Source: a virus. Taken from it: a stretch of 37,473 nucleotides of DNA. Within the stretch, counting starts at the first letter, position 1. Every line of letters starts with the position of its first letter. The notes beneath the pieces are model-generated. The model did no database searches, was not told the DNA's origin, and was given only the letters and a program-made list of their open reading frames with translations. The position numbers and the translations under genes are program-made. Positions 17,525 to 25,107 of this stretch are shown in pieces. The stretch lies in the IMG/VR virus record IMGVR_UViG_3300040801_002149, positions 1 to 37,473 of that record. One strand, written 5' to 3'.

Positions 17525-17936
17525 TCTTATTTTCTTTTTTATTTACAAACCAATATTCAATATATTCACGATTATACATTTGATAATAGTTCTCAAATTT
17601 TTTCTGTATATCTGTAAGTAAATTCTGCAATTTTTTAATGCCTTCTAAATATGTCATGTTATCATATGGAGCATTAACTGAAAAAATTTGACTCAAATCT
17701 TCTATTTCATTAAATTCATAGTTACAAACTTCCTTAATATTTTTAATGGAAGGAATTACTTTGGTTGGTACCTGCCCATTAAGAACTGCTCGCAAATAAT
17801 TGGACTCATGTTCAGATAACTTCTGAGACCATTCTTCATCAATAATTTGACTGTCTATGTACCAATCAATCAAATAGTCGTCAATCTTTAAATTTTCTAT
17901 GGTCATCCTAGGTATTTGGGGAATTTGTTTCTTCAT
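17514..17936 (-). CDS. Hypothetical protein, helical and charged
   Basis: A 140-residue, mostly helical acidic protein (IDDYLIDWYIDSQIIDEEWSQKL at about 16-38; LEGIKKLQNLLTDIQKKFEN at about 98-117) with many aromatic residues and a Lys/Asn/Glu end. No motif points to a function. It begins inside the end of the 117-residue gene (29-bp overlap) and ends over the start of the next, in the compact small-gene cluster between the fibre genes and the winged-helix protein. Confidence 0.65.
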   Translation of the reverse strand: MKKQIPQIPRMTIENLKIDDYLIDWYIDSQIIDEEWSQKLSEHESNYLRAVLNGQVPTKVIPSIKNIKEVCNYEFNEIEDLSQIFSVNAPYDNMTYLEGIKKLQNLLTDIQKKFENYYQMYNREYIEYWFVNKKENKNEK

Positions 17937-18261
17937 TATTCATAGTATAAATTGAATCTGTTTTTTCTAGTAGTTCAATAAAAAACTGCCAGGGTCTTGT
18001 ATTCTTACTTTCAAAATCTAGTAACCAATCTTCTTTAAATGATTCTATATCCCACCAAATTTTATGTTTATTAAAAGTAATCATCGTCCTGTCTTCTGGC
18101 TTATAAAACATAAACAAAGTACCATTCACTAGTGGTATAATTACTTCATCATCTTTTAAACCTTTATGGAAGTTATTCCATGCAGCATTTACTCGTTTCT
18201 TTACCTTTTCAATTAATACAGTTTCTAGTGGTTTATTAGAATCCCAGGTTTTATACATCAT
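17908..18261 (-). CDS. Hypothetical protein, Trp-rich
   Basis: A 117-residue protein with six tryptophans, four of them in the second half (KIWWDIESFKEDWLLDFESK, then RPWQFFIELLEK). The N-terminal half has a helix VLIEKVKKRVNAAWNNFHKG and a beta hairpin VIIPLVNGTLFMFYK. The start ATG overlaps the stop of the zinc-ribbon membrane gene (ATGA). I do not recognise the family. Compact alpha/beta fold and acidic charge suggest a soluble protein. Confidence 0.65.
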   Translation of the reverse strand: MMYKTWDSNKPLETVLIEKVKKRVNAAWNNFHKGLKDDEVIIPLVNGTLFMFYKPEDRTMITFNKHKIWWDIESFKEDWLLDFESKNTRPWQFFIELLEKTDSIYTMNNEETNSPNT

Positions 18262-18452
18262 TGTAATCTAGTTTTATACCCGCATTTTTTACATTCTACT
18301 CTAATTACTGGTCTACCAATAGTAGACTTATATATATACTTTGTTAGTGTAGTCTTACAATAGGGACAATTCCTATGTTTGCTAACAACTACTGCTGCCC
18401 CAACAAATATTGTCACTAAAGTCCCAATTAAAGCTAATACTTCTATACTCAT
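18258..18452 (-). CDS. Membrane-anchored zinc-ribbon protein
   Basis: A 64-residue protein: one membrane segment at about residues 4-24 (EVLALIGTLVTIFVGAAVVV), then HRNCPYCKTTL and, 20 residues on, VECKKCGYKTRLQ, a four-cysteine zinc ribbon. The architecture places a small zinc-binding head on the cytoplasmic face of the inner membrane. The stop TGA overlaps the next gene's ATG. The function is unknown; small membrane-linked zinc ribbons are common in phage accessory regions. Confidence 0.65.
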   Translation of the reverse strand: MSIEVLALIGTLVTIFVGAAVVVSKHRNCPYCKTTLTKYIYKSTIGRPVIRVECKKCGYKTRLQ

Positions 18453-18454
18453 AA

Positions 18455-18622
18455 TTAATTTGCTAATATTAAATACTTACGGCTTATAAACCATAAGTCA
18501 GGTTCTTTTGGCATAGACTGTATGGTTTTAATATATTTCTCTTCTTGCCCTAGAGCAACAATTGCTGACATTAACTCCCTACCATTAGAATCCTTCACTG
18601 TTAAGTCACGATAATTATACAT
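18455..18622 (-). CDS. Small hypothetical protein (55 residues)
   Basis: An open frame from the ATG at 18622-18620 to the TAA at 18457-18455, two bases before the start of the membrane zinc-ribbon gene. The sequence is well formed (MYNYRDLTVKDSNGRELMSA, then IVALGQEEKYIKTIQSMPKE) and is alpha/beta in character. It follows a strong intrinsic terminator by 24 bp, so it may be the first gene of the small-gene operon. No family recognised. Confidence 0.6.
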   Translation of the reverse strand: MYNYRDLTVKDSNGRELMSAIVALGQEEKYIKTIQSMPKEPDLWFISRKYLILAN

Positions 18623-18644
18623 ACGTGAAAGCTATTAAAAGGTT

Positions 18645-18675
18645 ACAAAAAAGCCCAACTATTTAGCTGGGCTAT
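18645..18675 (-). terminator. Intrinsic terminator behind the fibre genes
   Basis: Hairpin AGCCCA / TGGGCT (18652-18657 with 18668-18673) plus inner pairs; on the minus strand it is followed directly by TTTTTT (A-run at 18647-18652). It sits 5 bp after the stop of the 50-residue gene and isolates the fibre transcript from the small-gene cluster. Confidence 0.85.
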
Positions 18676-18678
18676 ATA

Positions 18679-18831
18679 TTAATTTATTGTAATTCCGTAC
18701 TTCTCTGCTAAGATTGCATACTCATTCTCTAATTGAGCTTCTAATCTTTCCTTTACCCCAGGTTTTAAATCTTCATTAATTAACCTGTCAGTAATGGTGC
18801 GTATTTTAGTTTGGTGATGCTTTATACTCAT
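18679..18831 (-). CDS. Small helical protein behind the large fibre gene
   Basis: A 50-residue protein if it starts at the ATG at 18831, one base after the fibre gene's stop; the longer frame from a TTG at 18888 would overlap the fibre gene by 56 bp and begins with a hydrophobic stretch that is just the fibre's other frame. The peptide is a charged helical hairpin (MSIKHHQTKIRTITDRLINE, later KERLEAQLENEYAILAEKYG). It is the last gene before the terminator. A fibre assembly factor is possible from the position only. Confidence 0.6.
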   Translation of the reverse strand: MSIKHHQTKIRTITDRLINEDLKPGVKERLEAQLENEYAILAEKYGITIN

Positions 18832-18832
18832 A

Positions 18833-21307
18833 TTATACATATTTAGTAATAATTGTACCTTCAATTGTATAAGTTGTACTATCAGCAAAATCTCCAGATA
18901 GTCTAGTAACTCTGACTCCTAATCCTTGATCAGTAGTGCTTTCCCAATTAGAGCCTATTACCTCTAACAGACAAATCTCTTTGGTACCCCCAGTAGTCAA
19001 TATACCAGTAGTTTTACAGGTTATACTTGTATCTTTCCCACCAAATACAGTAAATATAATATTAGCAGCAGAATTATTACCCAAGGCACCGGGGCTAGTA
19101 CCTGTTATACTAAAAGTTGCTGCTACTAGTTTATCTGACTCAAATATATTCCATTGACCCGATACGGCAGTCCATGACGCACCATAAATCCCATCAGCAT
19201 CATCAATTCCAAGACTGGATGACTGTTCTATCGTATAATCAAATTTATCATCTACATATTTTTTATTAGCGACTTGATAATTAGTAGTGGGAGCTGAGGA
19301 AGGAGTAAGTGGAAAATTTGAAAACGTAGTAGAAGCTGTATTACTAATATTGCCTAATATAGATAAATTAGTAGTAGTTAAAGTATTGGTAGCAGAAGTA
19401 AAAGTTAATTGTGGGTCTGCACCAAAACTACCTCCATTATTAAATTGTATCTCAGTGTTTAAACCAGCAGGGGTTGCGGTTGCTGAAGGTGTGGCCCAAG
19501 TACCATCACCGCGCCAGAAAGTAGAGGAAGAGGCAGAAGTACCTGAGTTAAGATTAGATACAGGTAAATTACCCGTTACATCGGTACTTAAATTAACTTG
19601 ATTCCTTGTAATTGTTTGACCGGATATAGTGATATAGTCAGGAGTTCCTGCTAAAGTAACGTTAGTACTATTATCAGTACCAGCTGCGTCTACCCCTAAA
19701 GTAGTTCTAGCAGCAGCTGCAGATGTATCATTTATTAATGATGCCCCAAAAGTACTAATAGTTGTATTGTCAGGAACTGTTAGAGTCTTTACCCCACTAA
19801 GAGAAGTTAATTCAGAATCCATTAATGCCCCAGCAGCTGTAACATTAGCAGTATCAGTAACATCAGCAAATGATTCAATACTATTCAATTTAGTTAGCAT
19901 AGCGCTAGTAAAGCTAGCTGTAGTATTATCCAATACACTGCTATGCGCCTGTACACTACTACCAATATCACTACTCTGTAATGCACTATCTGCTAATCCC
20001 AAACTCGCTTGTACCCCAGCATCCAACTTTAAAACATCAATACTGCCAGCAATAAGAGTAGCAGTAATGGATGGTGTTGCATCTGTATAAGTAAAATTAA
20101 CCTCGCTTGAGTCTGTAAGAATAGTACCCACAGCATCTTGGGCCTGTTCATCAGTATATGAACCACCCCCAACAATAGCATTATCTACATACTCTTTGTC
20201 AACTAAAGACCTATCTGTATAACTACCACTATAATCAGCCCCATAGTATAAACCTGCAGAGCCTAAAAACACCTGTCGTGATACTGCTGAAAGATTTGTC
20301 TCAAATGTTATATACCCTAAGTCAGTTGCAAGGTTAATTGTAGAGTAGTCTGTACTACTATCCCTATTGAATAATTCAAGTCTATTAGCCCCCAGATTCA
20401 GCCCTAAATTAATACCTGAATAATTACTGCTACTGTTACCAGCATAGAAAGACATGAGTTCTGGTGATTGGCTAGCAGTACCCCCAATCCTAAATGTACC
20501 TACACCAGGAGAAGAAGGAAAGCCTATTGTAGTACTAGAAGTAACTGTAGTGGGTAAAAACCCAGTAACAGCATGTGTATGACTACTGGCTGTAACACTA
20601 TTAGTAGTTGTCCCAGTCAAAGAACCAGGAGTACCCATTGCAACAGTAGTACCTGTTAATGTTAACCCATCCCCAACAGTATCAATTGTTTCGGATGGTA
20701 AATCATTGCTATCAATAAACAGTACGTTACCAGCTGTAGTATTATCCTTAACTAATATAGGGGTGCCTATAGGTATTGCGCTAGTTGTACTAGTTTCAAT
20801 TAACCCACTATTAACGCGTAACCCTGAACCAACTAAAGCTGAGGGATTAACTGCTAAACCAGTAGCATCTAATGATAAGTATGAAGTAGGTTTTAAGTCA
20901 ATACTAATGTCAGGAGTAGTACTCCCCCCACTATCCGTAATACCATTACCCACTGAAAGAGAACTAACTGCATTAGCCCAACTAGCTGTAGTACCATCAG
21001 TGGTTAAGTACTTCCCACTATTACCGGCTTGACTGGGTAAATCAGCACTGCCACCCCCAGAAGTTACAGCAACCCAATTTGATGAGTTAGCCCAATTAAC
21101 GTCAGCTGTATCAGCCCCTGCATAGCGGTACAATACACCGTCACTAGCCAAAGCAACTAAGTGCCCTAAATCACGCTTAGGTGTAGGAATATTAGCCCTA
21201 GCAGTACTGTCAGCTACATACGTATAACCACCCTTAACATTATCTGTGTTAACTATAGGGTAGTCCGAATTATTATGTTCCAGTATACCTGGATATAAAA
21301 CTGCCAT
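18833..21307 (-). CDS. Large tail fibre protein
   Basis: An 824-residue, Ser/Thr/Ala/Gly-rich protein with hallmark phage fibre features: [20 protein letters not shown] near residue 97, [11 protein letters not shown] near 600 (the frequent F-x-R-G-D-G-T-W/x-x-x-P motif), repeated [10 protein letters not shown]- and [10 protein letters not shown]-type segments that recur in fibre shafts, and a [20 protein letters not shown] block. The C-terminal 130 residues form a separate beta domain ([20 protein letters not shown]) likely to be the tip. No intramolecular chaperone domain is evident. It is co-transcribed with the 380-residue fibre/base protein upstream. Host recognition is the likely role. 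Confidence 0.85.
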   Translation of the reverse strand: MAVLYPGILEHNNSDYPIVNTDNVKGGYTYVADSTARANIPTPKRDLGHLVALASDGVLYRYAGADTADVNWANSSNWVAVTSGGGSADLPSQAGNSGKYLTTDGTTASWANAVSSLSVGNGITDSGGSTTPDISIDLKPTSYLSLDATGLAVNPSALVGSGLRVNSGLIETSTTSAIPIGTPILVKDNTTAGNVLFIDSNDLPSETIDTVGDGLTLTGTTVAMGTPGSLTGTTTNSVTASSHTHAVTGFLPTTVTSSTTIGFPSSPGVGTFRIGGTASQSPELMSFYAGNSSSNYSGINLGLNLGANRLELFNRDSSTDYSTINLATDLGYITFETNLSAVSRQVFLGSAGLYYGADYSGSYTDRSLVDKEYVDNAIVGGGSYTDEQAQDAVGTILTDSSEVNFTYTDATPSITATLIAGSIDVLKLDAGVQASLGLADSALQSSDIGSSVQAHSSVLDNTTASFTSAMLTKLNSIESFADVTDTANVTAAGALMDSELTSLSGVKTLTVPDNTTISTFGASLINDTSAAAARTTLGVDAAGTDNSTNVTLAGTPDYITISGQTITRNQVNLSTDVTGNLPVSNLNSGTSASSSTFWRGDGTWATPSATATPAGLNTEIQFNNGGSFGADPQLTFTSATNTLTTTNLSILGNISNTASTTFSNFPLTPSSAPTTNYQVANKKYVDDKFDYTIEQSSSLGIDDADGIYGASWTAVSGQWNIFESDKLVAATFSITGTSPGALGNNSAANIIFTVFGGKDTSITCKTTGILTTGGTKEICLLEVIGSNWESTTDQGLGVRVTRLSGDFADSTTYTIEGTIITKYV

Positions 21308-21317
21308 ATTTATTATT

Positions 21318-22460
21318 TTATGAAATTACTAATTCTACACCTACACCAAAAGCACCTGGATCAACATTCTTATAAACCCTATAAGGCTCAGTATGACCAT
21401 ATGCGTTAGTGTAATTAAACGTGCCTAAATCTTCAAAATTACTCAATATTGATAATACCCCACCTTGCCTAACATCTGTTAAAACACCGTGCACTGCTGC
21501 ATAAGCAATGTACGTATAATTAGTAGGGTCATTATTAAATGATGTAGCAACTACAGTACGTGCCTTCCCAGACCGTAACGCAGTGTACTGTAAATTATCA
21601 ATCAAAGACTGTATTTGCCCAGTAGTAGCACTAGATGAGTAATTATTACTTACAGCCCCAAAATAATGCCTAAATAGCCAACTAACACTAACAGACCTAT
21701 TTGGTATACTAGCTGAGTCCCCATCTAAACCAGATATAACCCAATTATAGGTAGATTGGCTAGTAGGGGTAATTATAGTGCCAGGAGTAACTGCTTGTGA
21801 AACCCCAGTAACTGAAGTATTAAACCCTTCCCCAGCTAAATACATAGACTGTGGGGGGTTACCCTCACTGTCATTACTAACAGCCCAAGTAGCTGCCCCA
21901 ATAGTAACTGCCTGCCCTACTTCATAAGTAGTAGCAGAAGGTGCCCTAACAACTGCTAAACTATTAAACCTAGGTGGTATGTATGCTTGAAGTATATTTG
22001 CAACTATATCCCTAACATCAGTACCTACTGGGTATGAGTCCCCAGTGGTTACCCCACCAACAGTAATATTAGCATTTATTTCATTTTCAATAGCGACATC
22101 CCCAGTACCAGCCAATATATCAATAATAGTACTTGAAGGACTATCAGTAATAGTAACACCTGTCCCAGTAAAATTAATAACATCACGCCGTGGTAACTCT
22201 ACCCCATCATCAGCAACAGTAATAAAACCACCACCCAATTGTGATAAAGTATAACCATAGGGATTATCACTATCTATAAAAGTTAACTGACCTGTAGCTT
22301 CAATAGAACCACTCTGTACCTTAAGTATATCTACACCATCTAACTGGTATACAAAAGTATCATGCCTAAGCCCATGGTGCCCAACATGTCCCCGTGTAAT
22401 ATACCTACTATACAAGTAGTTCTTTGACACTTCAAAGTCTGAACTACGTAGATTTCCCAT
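21318..22460 (-). CDS. Tail fibre or baseplate-attachment protein
   Basis: A 380-residue protein, first of the leftward arm. The N-terminal 60 residues ([20 protein letters not shown], then [11 protein letters not shown]) look like a virion-attachment region; the middle is a Thr/Gly/Val beta section with [17 protein letters not shown] and [20 protein letters not shown], and the C-terminal third has an Ig-like stretch followed by [20 protein letters not shown]. It resembles tail proteins that link fibre to tail. It begins 28 bp from a 16-bp palindrome in the divergent centre, and its stop is 10 bp before the large fibre gene. Confidence 0.75.
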   Translation of the reverse strand: MGNLRSSDFEVSKNYLYSRYITRGHVGHHGLRHDTFVYQLDGVDILKVQSGSIEATGQLTFIDSDNPYGYTLSQLGGGFITVADDGVELPRRDVINFTGTGVTITDSPSSTIIDILAGTGDVAIENEINANITVGGVTTGDSYPVGTDVRDIVANILQAYIPPRFNSLAVVRAPSATTYEVGQAVTIGAATWAVSNDSEGNPPQSMYLAGEGFNTSVTGVSQAVTPGTIITPTSQSTYNWVISGLDGDSASIPNRSVSVSWLFRHYFGAVSNNYSSSATTGQIQSLIDNLQYTALRSGKARTVVATSFNNDPTNYTYIAYAAVHGVLTDVRQGGVLSILSNFEDLGTFNYTNAYGHTEPYRVYKNVDPGAFGVGVELVIS

Positions 22461-22487
22461 AAATTCTTATTTATATTATAATATATA

Positions 22488-22503
22488 TTAATACATGTAT
22501 TAA
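22488..22503. promoter_or_regulatory. 16-bp perfect palindrome upstream of the leftward operon
   Basis: TTAATACATGTATTAA lies 28 bp in front of the first leftward ATG. On the minus strand a TATAAT (22480-22475) lies between it and the gene. It is a candidate operator or part of a leftward promoter. No Bacteroidota-type TAnnTTTG element was recognised with confidence, so promoter identity is uncertain. Confidence 0.4.
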
Positions 22504-22559
22504 CAATAACTTAACTGATACATATAAGAAAAGATAATAACACCATCCCCTCCCATGTG

Positions 22560-22795
22560 TAGTGAACCCCAAAAAGCATCTTAGCCCAGTCACCAATTGA
22601 CTGTAAGTATTCTACCTGGTCCAATAGTCCGCCGTTACTTAATTTGCACTGTGGCTAGGGAACTAAAGTTTGTTACTCTTATAGTAACTGACCAGTTTGA
22701 ACCTACCTTAAGGATTCAATAGTCTAGCTATCGTATATTCCATACTACGGTAAACTAAAACTAAGGTTGCGTTATTTAGTACTTTTTTTTAATAT
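22560..22795 (+). ncRNA. Candidate structured RNA ending in a T-tract, divergent region
   Basis: No credible gene. Perfect helices: CAGTCA-CCAAT-TGACTG (22587-22603); CTGGTC (22616-22621) with GACCAG (22690-22695), which encloses GTTACT-CTTAT-AGTAAC (22672-22688); ACTAAA with TTTAGT (22754-22780), followed by eight T at 22783-22790. The last hairpin plus T-tract is terminator-like on the plus strand. This could be a small non-coding RNA or a leader with an attenuator for the rightward genes. Strand is inferred from the T-tract. Confidence 0.45.
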
Positions 22796-23012
22796 TTTTT
22801 GTAAAACCCATATAAATACCCCCTATACCTTTATATATACAACTATCCCCCCCCCCTGTTAATACTATTAACATATATATAAACTAACACTATATATGTG
22901 GAAACGGTTATCACCCAAGAATCAACACCCCCTACTATGAGGCGGCGTCGAAGTCCCCGTACTGAAATTGTAGGGATTTCAATGTCATTTGTCTAACTTA
23001 AATTATACAGCT
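22796..23012 (+). promoter_or_regulatory. Gene-free leader with C10 run and alternative hairpins
   Basis: It holds ten consecutive C (22847-22856), hairpin GTTAAT-ACT-ATTAAC (22858-22872), a 9-bp stem ACATATATA / TATATATGT (22871-22879 with 22891-22899) that overlaps the former by two bases, and TGAAAT / ATTTCA (22963-22981). The rightward transcript should start here or just upstream. No promoter consensus is certain. Confidence 0.4.
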
Positions 23013-23168
23013 ATGTGTCGTCAACGTACTAAAGTAGTCAATGGAACAGCCTTTACTATTTGTGAGAAATGTCATAATAGTAATTGGTTTCCTACTAGGT
23101 TTATGGTCAATTACCATACAGTTAGTAGGTTAGTTTTCAAATCGCAGTATAAAGCATTAGCAGGGTAG
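23013..23168 (+). CDS. Small Cys-containing protein (51 residues)
   Basis: An open frame from ATG 23013 to TAG 23166-23168. The peptide contains C2 and a CEKCHNSNWF block at about residues 17-26, a single CxxC that could contribute to a small zinc site or a redox pair. It is basic overall. It would be the first rightward gene, behind the structured leader. No family is recognised and the frame is short, but the amino-acid composition is coherent and the gap would otherwise be 780 bp. Confidence 0.5.
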   Translation: MCRQRTKVVNGTAFTICEKCHNSNWFPTRFMVNYHTVSRLVFKSQYKALAG

Positions 23169-23208
23169 CCACCTTGCTATTTGCTAATTGTAAGCTACTT
23201 ATATAGCT
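23165..23208 (+). promoter_or_regulatory. Leader hairpins before the 81-residue gene
   Basis: GTAGC (23165-23169) can pair with GCTAC (23194-23198), and AGCTA-CTTATA-TAGCT forms a perfect hairpin at 23193-23208; the two are mutually exclusive. The element lies 31 bp before the ATG at 23240. It may be a small attenuator or translational control element. Confidence 0.3.
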
Positions 23209-23239
23209 AAGCACATACATATAACTAAATATCATCATC

Positions 23240-23485
23240 ATGGCAAAAGCATTAGTATTGTATGATGTACTACGTCATACAGCGTTACAACAACAAGGTA
23301 TTAATGTACTACCTGTTAGGTTAGTTCACATCACTGCAACTATTGTTCAAATAAAAGACACATTATTTGACAGTATTAACAACAGTGATGAGTATGTATT
23401 AATACTTGAAGAAATAACCAACAAACGTACAATACAACTCGATGAAAGGTTCAGTTTATTAAATGAATTAGTAATTGATTTGTAA
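23240..23485 (+). CDS. Hypothetical protein (81 residues)
   Basis: A small alpha/beta protein (MAKALVLYDVLRHTALQQQG, then INVLPVRLVHITATIVQI) with an acidic C-terminus. No motif, membrane segment or cysteine. The ATG is preceded by ATCATCATC, the best copy of the start-site motif seen in this arm. It is the second rightward gene and precedes the structured leader of the next gene. Function unknown; likely an early protein. Confidence 0.65.
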   Translation: MAKALVLYDVLRHTALQQQGINVLPVRLVHITATIVQIKDTLFDSINNSDEYVLILEEITNKRTIQLDERFSLLNELVIDL

Positions 23486-23490
23486 GGTTT

Positions 23491-23573
23491 AACAACTGGT
23501 AGGGGCACGTTCTTTATTTTCATTTGATAGTAGGTTAACGGTTTATACCAGCTTAATAATCCTATCAGTTGTT
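23491..23573 (+). promoter_or_regulatory. Structured 5' leader with 13-bp closing helix
   Basis: AACAACTGGTAGG (23491-23503) pairs with CCTATCAGTTGTT (23561-23573) over 13 bp with one G-U pair. The 57-base interior holds a GGT-TTAT-ACC hairpin flanked by TTAA/TTAA, and a competing GATAG/CTATC pairing that would open the outer helix. It lies 66 bp before the ATG at 23640. A regulatory RNA switch is plausible. Confidence 0.5.
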
Positions 23574-23639
23574 TTTAACTTCTATTATTTCCCACAATAC
23601 AATATACTCAAAAAATTAACTTATTTAAAGACATTTATC

Positions 23640-24161
23640 ATGGCAATAGAATTAAAAGATTATCAAGTAACTATAGTTGGCGGTGATGCCATCAAAACAG
23701 TTGCACAAACCGGGAGTGGGCCAACTGAACGTCATTATTTTCAAGCACGCCTAAGTCCTAAAAAAGCTGCAGGTCAATTAGGGGGTTTATCCAATCCTTA
23801 TCCATTAAACATATGGGACCACATGCACAGTGAATTATTCCAAGGCATTACTGAAGTACTAGCAGATGAAGCTAATTACCTGGAAATAAAACAAGCTGAT
23901 CAATCAGTTAACAAAGTGATTAAATCAGCCACTATCAAGGCTATTATCATCCGCGAAAAAGTACCACAATACTATCGCTTCAGGTACAACAAAACAACTA
24001 AAAAATGGGAACAATTATTTAATGCCCAAAAAGAACCAATAATCAGCAACGAAATTCGTTATCTTGTTGATGAAGAAAGTTCATTAACCGAAGACGGTTT
24101 TGAATTAGCACGTCAAAATGAAATTGACAATATCAACAAAAACATGAAATGGGTTGTTTAA
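23640..24161 (+). CDS. Unknown early protein, possible single-strand DNA-binding type
   Basis: A 173-residue alpha/beta protein (IELKDYQVTIVGGDAIKTVA; PYPLNIWDHMHSELFQGITE; KVPQYYRFRYNKTTKKWEQL). The frame stops at TAA 24159-24161, but the same frame then continues NDNKVDEEES before a second TAA at 24192-24194. That is a typical acidic C-terminal tail of phage single-strand DNA-binding proteins, so the tail may be lost by a nonsense mutation or reached by read-through. The body has strand-rich, aromatic segments compatible with an OB fold, but no family match can be claimed. It is followed by a strong terminator, so it may be an abundant transcript. Confidence 0.65.
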   Translation: MAIELKDYQVTIVGGDAIKTVAQTGSGPTERHYFQARLSPKKAAGQLGGLSNPYPLNIWDHMHSELFQGITEVLADEANYLEIKQADQSVNKVIKSATIKAIIIREKVPQYYRFRYNKTTKKWEQLFNAQKEPIISNEIRYLVDEESSLTEDGFELARQNEIDNINKNMKWVV

Positions 24162-24220
24162 AATGACAACAAAGTTGATGAAGAAGAAAGTTAATCGTTG
24201 TATAGTTTAGTTAGTTAAGT

Positions 24221-24266
24221 TAGGGGTCATTACGCACAGTATAGTGCGTAATTGCCCCTTTCTTTA
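24221..24266 (+). terminator. Strong intrinsic terminator
   Basis: Stem ATTACGCAC / GTGCGTAAT (9 bp, loop AGTATA), extended past a 2-by-2 internal loop by GGGG / CCCC, then TTTCTTT. It ends the transcript of the 23640-24161 gene. Confidence 0.9.
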
Positions 24267-24319
24267 AATGTATAACGTTAATTTTTTAACCTTTTTATAT
24301 TAATCTTGAAACATACAAT

Positions 24320-24451
24320 ATGGCAGGTTTAGCAATTGTATTAGCATTTTTTATTATTATGGCTATAAAATGGCCTGGTAATAATGTGGACTTTAAATCC
24401 ATACGTGAAGATAATGAGCGTTTAGCTGAAATTGATAAGGAACAAATATAA
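24320..24451 (+). CDS. Small single-span membrane protein (43 residues)
   Basis: An open frame from ATG 24320 to TAA 24449-24451. The first 17 residues form a membrane segment (MAGLAIVLAFFIIMAIKWPG) followed by a short charged tail (EDNERLAEIDKEQI). It lies behind the terminator and so needs its own promoter. Small single-span proteins of this kind in phages are often holin-like or inhibitors of membrane complexes, but no function can be assigned. Confidence 0.5.
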   Translation: MAGLAIVLAFFIIMAIKWPGNNVDFKSIREDNERLAEIDKEQI

Positions 24452-24590
24452 GTATTCAAAAATCTTATTCAATTATGCATAGGTTTTCTTAACACTATCC
24501 AATATTGAATGAAATTTTTAATATAATAACCAACAAATCAAATAAACAGCTTTGAAACTATTCTACGTAATAGGTATAAGTAATACTCAA

Positions 24591-24712
24591 ACAGTTAGCT
24601 ACTGTATGTTTAGGAGATTGGTGATAAATAAACGGCTTGCGGTATGAACTGACCGCATAGTAAACAGTTCAAAATTACACACAAGGTTAATCGCGGTTTG
24701 TTTATACCGTTT
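24591..24712 (+). promoter_or_regulatory. Structured 5' leader with H-type pseudoknot
   Basis: Hairpin ACAGT-TAGCT-ACTGT (24591-24605). Then AAACGG (24630-24635) with CCGTTT (24707-24712) closes a domain that contains stem 1 TGCGGT / ACCGCA (24638-24643 with 24652-24657) and stem 2 GAACTG / CAGTTC (24646-24651 with 24665-24670). Stem 2 uses the loop of stem 1, with a 2-base and a 7-base connecting loop: a textbook H-type pseudoknot geometry. It ends 21 bp before the ATG at 24734. Confidence 0.55.
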
Positions 24713-24733
24713 GTTAGCCACTTTTATAGAGCG

Positions 24734-25018
24734 ATGGATATATTAAGCGATAAAATAGTAAAGACACGAAAAAAGCATAATTGCAGTGCGTGTGGGAGGG
24801 TATTTGATAAAGGAACTATGATGCGAACCCAAGTAAACACATACGATGGAATTGGAACATGGAGAGAATGCCCAACTTGTAATGTATTACTAAGTAAATA
24901 CCGTTCGCATTTTGAAGATGACTATGACCATAGGTGTTACGGTGACTGTGTAAGTGAAGTATTGGAGCGAGGGCAAACACCCGAAGAGCTACTAAGTGCG
25001 TTGGCTAATTGTGGCTAA
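24734..25018 (+). CDS. Phage zinc-finger protein
   Basis: A 94-residue protein from the ATG at 24734; a TTG at 24698 would lengthen it into the structured leader and is rejected. KTRKKHNCSACGRVFDKGTM at about residues 9-28 and ECPTCNVLL at about 45-53 give a four-cysteine zinc site, a common pattern of small phage zinc proteins in which a (K/R)K-x-H-x-C-x-x-C start is followed by a G-x-x-W-x-C-x-x-C. The C-terminal part has two further cysteines and a helix (CVSEVLERGQTPEELLSALA). Role unknown, probably nucleic-acid or protein binding in early infection. Its expression may be controlled by the pseudoknot leader. Confidence 0.75.
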   Translation: MDILSDKIVKTRKKHNCSACGRVFDKGTMMRTQVNTYDGIGTWRECPTCNVLLSKYRSHFEDDYDHRCYGDCVSEVLERGQTPEELLSALANCG

Positions 25019-25048
25019 CTAGGGAATATGGGTAATAAAACAAAACTT

Positions 25049-25090
25049 AATGATGTTTACCTATTTATCATTCCAGCTTTAGCAAGTTGG
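25049..25090 (+). promoter_or_regulatory. Two hairpins in front of the tRNA-like element
   Basis: AATGAT / ATCATT (25049-25054 with 25067-25072) and CCAGCTT-TAGC-AAGTTGG (25073-25090, one G-U pair) lie back to back after the stop of the zinc-finger gene. No T-tract follows, so they are not typical terminators; they may be part of one folded RNA with the tRNA-like element behind. Confidence 0.4.
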
Positions 25091-25107
25091 TGTTGATTAT
25101 TTTAAAT

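Noticed and set aside
18832-18888. N-terminal extension of the 50-residue protein into the fibre gene
   Set aside because: TTG start and a sequence that is just the other frame of the fibre's C-terminus.
18936-21032. Plus-strand open frames antisense to the large fibre gene
   Set aside because: They mirror the low-complexity fibre codons; no start context and opposite to the operon direction.
24150-24165. Programmed -1 frameshift at the end of the 173-residue gene
   Set aside because: The TTTAAAA run is not in the zero-frame phase required for a slippery heptamer, and the acidic tail is already in frame behind the stop.
24698-24733. N-terminal extension of the zinc-finger protein from a TTG
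   Set aside because: It would overlap the pseudoknot domain; the ATG at 24734 gives the compact zinc-finger start.
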